NCBI GenBank assembly: GCA_028571685.1
Contig: CM053143.1
Location: 154,746,329-154,810,328, forward strand
Length of the DNA: 64,000 nucleotides
Origin: Heterohyrax brucei
Taxonomy: Eukaryota > Chordata > Mammalia > Hyracoidea > Procaviidae
Reading direction: 5' to 3'
Shown: positions 59,456 to 64,000 of the stretch, one piece after another
Position numbering within the stretch: position 1 is the first letter of the stretch
Layout of the letters: every line of letters starts with the position of its first letter
Made by a program: the position numbers and the translations under genes
Notes under the pieces: generated by a model
Databases searched by the model: none
The model's input: the letters and a program-made list of their open reading frames with translations, nothing else
What the model was told of the DNA's origin: nothing

Positions 59456-59871
59456 GACAGCATCACAGAGACATGGAACCAGGAGCCTTGCACTAGCCTT
59501 TTCCAGATACACTATGTAAGGAAAGTAAATCCCTATCTATTATACTATATTACACTGTCCAGTAGTGAGACTTCTGGACCGCGCAGTCAGATACAACCTT
59601 TGCATGAAATCAGATCTGGTACCTGGGAAGTAAGGTGCTGGAAAATGTACATCAGTACAGTGGAAAAAAGCAGGCCATGAAAGGCGAGGTGGCACCTCCC
59701 TAGGGATGAATGGCAATCTGTTGACTTTGTTTTCGACTGGTAAAAAACTTCTGGTCTATCTGTTGTCTGCTGTACTTTGGGGCATAAACCATGTGTGACT
59801 TGTGGCTATAGGGTTAAACGTAATGTGGGAAAATACCTTTCAGAACATGGTACATACTGGTTTGCCTGAGT

Positions 59872-60252
59872 GTCTCAGTTATCTGGTGCTGCTGCAACAG
59901 AAATACCATAAGAGCGTGACGTTAACAAACAGAAATTTATTCTCTTACAGTTGAGAAGCACAGACATCTGAATTCAGGGTTCCAGCTCTAAGGGAACGGT
60001 CTCTCTGTAGGCTCTGGGGAAAGTCTTGGTCGCTTCAGTTTCTGTTCCTCCGCTCCTTGGTGATATTCATGTGGCATGAATCTGTCTTTCCTCACCTCCG
60101 CTTGTTCAAGCTCTTTTATCTCAGAAGAGACTAACTTACAATAACACTGTCTCATTAACTGACCCATTCTCATATGGCACTGTAACCACAGGGATGGGAG
60201 CTAGGGTTTACAACACCTATTTTGGGGTCATACAATTTAATCCACAACACTG
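59872..60252 (-). mobile_element. MaLR-like solo LTR, partial
   Basis: Reverse orientation. It starts with 'agttatctggtgctgctgca', continues 'aacagaaatttattctctta', and ends near 'tggggtcatacaatttaatc'. It is shorter than its relatives and lacks part of the middle. Confidence 0.6.
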
Positions 60253-60319
60253 AGGGAGAATGATAAACTCACACTACAGTAGCCAGTTTGCAACCAGCAA
60301 TGAGATTCTGCTTTGTTAA

Positions 60320-60540
60320 GTGAAGTACGGAGTCCCTCAGTGGCAGGAACAGTTAAGGCGCCACTACCCAAAGTTGAGAGAGGTTTGTGTTCACTAAGAG
60401 CCACCTCAGCAGAATGGCCTGGTGATCTACTTTTGAAAAATCTGCCACTGAAAACTCTATGCAGCTCAGGTCCATTCTGACACACACATGGTCATCATGA
60501 GTTAGAACCAACCTGAAAGCAACTCATGTTTCCTTCTTGT
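60320..60540 (+). mobile_element. AfroSINE long variant, forward
   Basis: 'cctggtgatctacttttgaa' to 'gaaccaacctgaaagcaact'. Confidence 0.85.
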
Positions 60541-60545
60541 TTTAC

Positions 60546-60605
60546 TTTTTTGGTAAGGAACTTATCATCACCTACGACCTTTAGAAAAAGCAGACTGCTT
60601 CTATA
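60546..60605 (+). repeat. Second copy of a 60-bp segment seen at 56797
   Basis: 'catcacctacgaccttt' and 'aaaaagcagactgcttctat' match 'caccacctatgacctttt' and 'aaaagcagagtgcttctat' at 56810-56850 at roughly 80 percent. Unclassified low-copy repeat. Confidence 0.7.
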
Positions 60606-61464
60606 GCCTCAAACACAAGCCTGGGCCACACAGGCTAGTACCAGCTGGGAAAAGGAAAACTTTCCCATCATTTCCTTCCCTGAGGGAAATGATGCTGCAA
60701 ATACAATTCCAAAAACTAGAGCAGCTGAGATGAAGAAGACAGCTTCACATTGCCAGAAGTGTTCTTAAACAAAATTTGTCAAGCTAAAGCACCCAGACAG
60801 GGAATGAACCACAATCCTTCAGCTTGCTGTAGAAAACTATTATTCCCTCAAGCATCAAATCTATAGTCTGGCACTACAAATCACTTTCAGAATTACATAA
60901 GACCATAATTACATTGCTCTTGCTTTGGTAAAGGACGTTCAAAATGTTGTTAGTACTCATTCTGCAAATATTGCCATTTATGTGCAAGTGATCAAACAAA
61001 TTTATTTGGAAAAGATGCGTTGAGAAAGCCATTTAATGTATCCCTTGGCTTCATCTCAGGATCTGGGGAGGTACGAGCTCTGAGCGGATGTAACTGCAAC
61101 AGTTCAGGCATGCACAGAGTGGCCTACAGGGCTCTGCCACCTCCAGGAGACACACGCTCTTGCACTGAAATAAACAAAATGATCACAACTACTGAACAAG
61201 GAAAATTCTCCTTCTGTTTTAAAAAAATAGTAACTGGGATTACCAAAGATATCCCAAATTGGTAAATTACTAGCAAGTGTTGACATTTAATTCTAGTATA
61301 TTTCCAAAATGAGAATCACTCATTCCCTCTGCAGAAACACTATTTCCAACAAGGAAACCACTCAAAACTCTCGGTTATTCCTAAAACTGTCAATGGTGCA
61401 TTTCTGTGATAAAGAGACTGGATTCAGTCAGACCTGAATTGAATCCTAGCTATGTGAAAGAAGA

Positions 61465-61905
61465 GCTGTGGAGGCTTTGGACACGTTTTCAGTCTCTGTA
61501 GTGTCATCTCCTCCTCATCCATTTGAGAGCTTGTCACACTGTGGTGACTTGTGTGTTCCTGTGATGCTGGAAGCTCTGCCACCACTATTTCAAACACCAG
61601 CAGGGTCAGCCGTGGTAGACAAGTTTCAGCTGTACTACTATACTAAGAAAAGTCTAGTGGTTTACCTCCAAAAAATTGCCAATAAAAGCCCTATGGACCA
61701 CAACACAAGATGGAATACAAAATACTGACTAGCACTAAAAGATCAGACCCTCAGGCTAGGAGACATTCAAAACGCACAGTGGTCACAACAGTGACCATAC
61801 TTGAGCACACTGGTGACCATGGAGAAAGCACGGCATTTCACTTTGTGAATGAGGGAGCCATAGGCTAGAGCTGATGGGACAGCAACTAACAGCAACAGTC
61901 TCATC
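61465..61905 (+). mobile_element. RTE-like LINE 5' region / AfroSINE-related repeat
   Basis: 'catttgagagcttgtcacac', 'tgctggaagctctgccacca' and 'gtggtagacaagtttcagct'. I recall such blocks from afrotherian RTE-clade repeats. No reverse transcriptase frame is present. It splits a MIR-like element (61405-61462 and 61905-61990). Confidence 0.45.
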
Positions 61906-62214
61906 TCTAACGTGGGCAGTAACACCTACCACCATGGAGGGGAAGTGAGAATTCTGACCTGGGTAAAAATGCAAACACCAGTAAATAATAACAATTATAA
62001 TAGTTCTTATTATTGAAAAGTTTTATGGCAAAAAAAATACATGATTTTCTGGTTGTTTCATAACCTGCCAGAGGACAGATTCCTAATTTTCAATCTGTTA
62101 TTTACTTAGCTAACAGCCATGCAGGGCTTCCTGCCCAGCGTTTGAATCAGGATAGGATGTGCCCTGGCTTATCCGCTGCTGCAGCTCGGGCAACTCAGTG
62201 CCTCAGAGTGTGGA

Positions 62215-62390
62215 CCCAGCACCTGCAGCAGCGATGTCACCCTAGACCTTGAGAGGAAGCAGATTTTCAGGCTTCTCCCAGGGGAACGCCATCTCTAGAA
62301 CTTGGAAACTCTAGGCTTAGTCCTAGAAACCTGTGTTTCAGTAAGTTCTCTGGGGTATTTTGGGGCATATTCAATTTGAAAAGAGATGAA
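62215..62390 (+). mobile_element. MER20-like DNA transposon remnant
   Basis: Blocks similar to MER20 in order: 'cagattttcaggcttctccc', 'agaacttggaaactctaggc' and 'agaaacctgtgtttcagtaa'. Diverged. Confidence 0.5.
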
Positions 62391-62894
62391 AGGAATGTTA
62401 ACCAGTTGCTACTGAGTCAGTTCCAACTCATGGCAACCTCGGGAGCTGCAGAACGGGCTTCCAGAACTATCATGCCTTGGAAGCAGATGGCTTTTGTTAC
62501 TTTCTCCTATATAAATCGAGGGTAATGGTCCACCCCAGGCAAATGTGACTAACCTGTGGCCCCTTTGGGGTGCCTCCTGGGGGCCTGAGAGAGCCATGGT
62601 TGCTGACCAGGGCTCTTCTCAGGGCTGTTCCCACACAGAGGCTCCCAACTCCCAGGGCAGGCTGCTTCCTGTGTACTTGGATTCCTCCGACCTTCCCAGG
62701 CACTTCTGAGGCATGCACCAGAATCCTCAACTCTCCTTCTCGGCCCAGGGCAAGCAAAGAGGTGGAGGAGGCCAGCCTGCAGGAGAGTGTGGGGCTGGGG
62801 GACCAAACCGCTTCCACAGGCCAAACCAAGTCAGAACTGGTCAGAATGCAAGGTAACAACCAAGGGTCCCAGAGAAGGGGGTTCCATAGTACTC

Positions 62895-63430
62895 AAACTT
62901 TGAAACAAATGTCCACATAAAAAAAACAGTACAGAAATGTTCACAGCAGCACTAATCAGAATCACCAGAAGGTAGAAACCATCCAAATATCCATGAACTA
63001 GTGAATGGATAAACACAATGTGAAACACTTACACAATGGAATATTAACCAGATCAAAAAAGACCAAAGAGATATCAACATATAATGCATATTACAATATA
63101 GGTGGGACCTTGAAAACATCATGTGAAGTGAAAGAAGCCAGGCACAAATGACCACATATTGTAGGATTCATTTGAAAGGAAAGGCACAGAACAGGTAACA
63201 GGCAAATCCAGAGGCAGACAGTAGATGAGTGACTGTCTAGGGCTTCGGAGTGGAGAGCAATGGGCAGTAACAGCTATGGTGTTTTTTCCAGGGAGAACAA
63301 AAATGTTCTAAAATTAGATTACGAGACAGTTGCACAATCCTGTGAATATACTGAAAACATTCAATTTGTACACTTTCAATGGGTGAATTGTACAGACTGA
63401 GAATTGTATCTCGATAACCAATTTGAAAAA
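62895..63430 (+). mobile_element. Old L1 3' end
   Basis: ORF2 end remnant reading like a diverged 'AALIRITRR-NHPNIHELVNG' frame ('catccaaatatccatgaact'), then a 3' UTR ending 'agaattgtatctcgataacc'. This resembles old mammalian L1M/HAL1 3' ends. Diverged, with stops. Confidence 0.75.
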
Positions 63431-64000
63431 CAGAAACCATTCCTGCCAAGGAGTCCCTGGCAGAGCCAACCTGACCCTCCCTGGGAGTCTGTGCTGTTTA
63501 CTTCAGGAGGCTGCAGAGCAAGCAAACCACAACTCGGAGGCGACAGAGACTACCATGAGGCAACTCATGCGCATGAAAAATTTAAAGAGGCACTCCCTCA
63601 CAAGGTCATGGAAGTACAGGGCCAGCACTTACATGACGCTGAAAGTGCTTGCCTCCTTAAATTTTGTGCCCTAGGTACTTGTTTGCATCACCCTGGTATG
63701 GACCCTGCTTTTCAGGATGCTTCACGATCCGAAAAGATCTAGATTCTGCTCCTTTAAAACTAGTTTCAAACTACCTGCCATTTATTTGCTTTAAAATTTT
63801 CACTGGCTCCCTAATGCCCAAGTTGAGAATGCAAGACCTTCCGCCTTGGAATTGACTCTATAAGCAAACAGGCATCTGCTCTGGAGTTAGATTAGCCCAA
63901 AGGAGGAATGCCCAGCCAGCAAAGGTGCAGTGAGCATCACGATGGGCCACCATCACAATGACAGGACAGGGACTGAAACCCTGGCACTGATTCCAACCAA

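Larger units (their letters stand above)
21471..64000 (-). other. TBC1D1: TBC1D1 upstream intron, continuing beyond the window
   Basis: At least 42.5 kb upstream of exon A with no coding exon that I recognise. The preceding coding exon, expected to carry a GGTPVKTRRHSWRQQIFLRV-type peptide, was not found. The nested content is given as separate features. Stretches with nothing recognised include 22455-22950, 23970-24740, 26775-28180, 38215-39065, 39350-39890, 40095-40590, 42035-42785, 43645-43980, 46095-46990, 49445-50140, 50706-51265, 51615-52300, 54390-55870, 58640-59115, 60610-61400, 62395-62890 and 63435-64000. The long isoform of TBC1D1 has extra exons in this part of the gene, which I could not identify by eye. 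Confidence 0.7.

Noticed and set aside
62497..62920. Overlapping open frames on both strands in a GC-rich patch
   Set aside because: Several frames are open at once; no splice sites or known TBC1D1 peptide seen.

Overview
The window is mammalian nuclear DNA from an afrotherian, most likely an elephant or a close relative. Dozens of copies of a tRNA-headed short element of the Afrotheria type (AfroSINE), in both orientations, carry the recurring 'gccatcgagtcgattctgac' and 'gaactgccccatagggtttc' blocks. Young L1 copies share one distinctive 3' end, alongside ordinary placental fossils (MIR, L2, MER5, MER20, MaLR-type LTRs, mariner). The species is inferred; the repeat content is seen directly.

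The only active gene recognised is TBC1D1, the Rab GTPase-activating protein of insulin/AMPK-regulated GLUT4 traffic, on the minus strand. Three consecutive coding exons are present, with consensus splice sites and matching phase: 21470-21285, 7208-7047 and 381-223 (186, 162 and 159 nt). They cover the segment just before the TBC domain and the start of that domain. Everything else lies in introns: 6.7 kb, 14.1 kb, and at least 42.5 kb upstream of the first visible exon, where no further exon was recognised.

Layout: 1-8.6 kb, two exons, SINEs, an MLT1-like LTR and three local duplications. 8.6-15.3 kb, a nearly complete L1 with a 15-bp target-site duplication, broken ORF1 and ORF2 and a large ORF2 deletion. 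15.4-29 kb, an older L1 tail, SINEs, MIRs, a MaLR-type solo LTR, MER5 and TBC1D1 exon A. 29.2-38.2 kb, an old full-length L1 broken up by SINEs, a younger L1 tail and two solo LTRs. 39-43.6 kb, SINEs, including one with a tRNA-Gly-like head carrying a 20-bp triplication. 43.98-46.09 kb, a processed SUCLA2 pseudogene. 47.3-49.4 kb, a truncated L1. 50.1-50.7 kb, a degenerate mariner. 51-64 kb, SINEs, two L1 3' ends, a 106-bp-arm inverted repeat, further LTR and DNA-transposon fossils, and an old L1 end.

I found no new biological system, CRISPR array, RNA gene or intact foreign gene. The most unusual content is a set of local templated duplications (tandem, direct-dispersed and inverted) and the layered retroelement history of the TBC1D1 introns.
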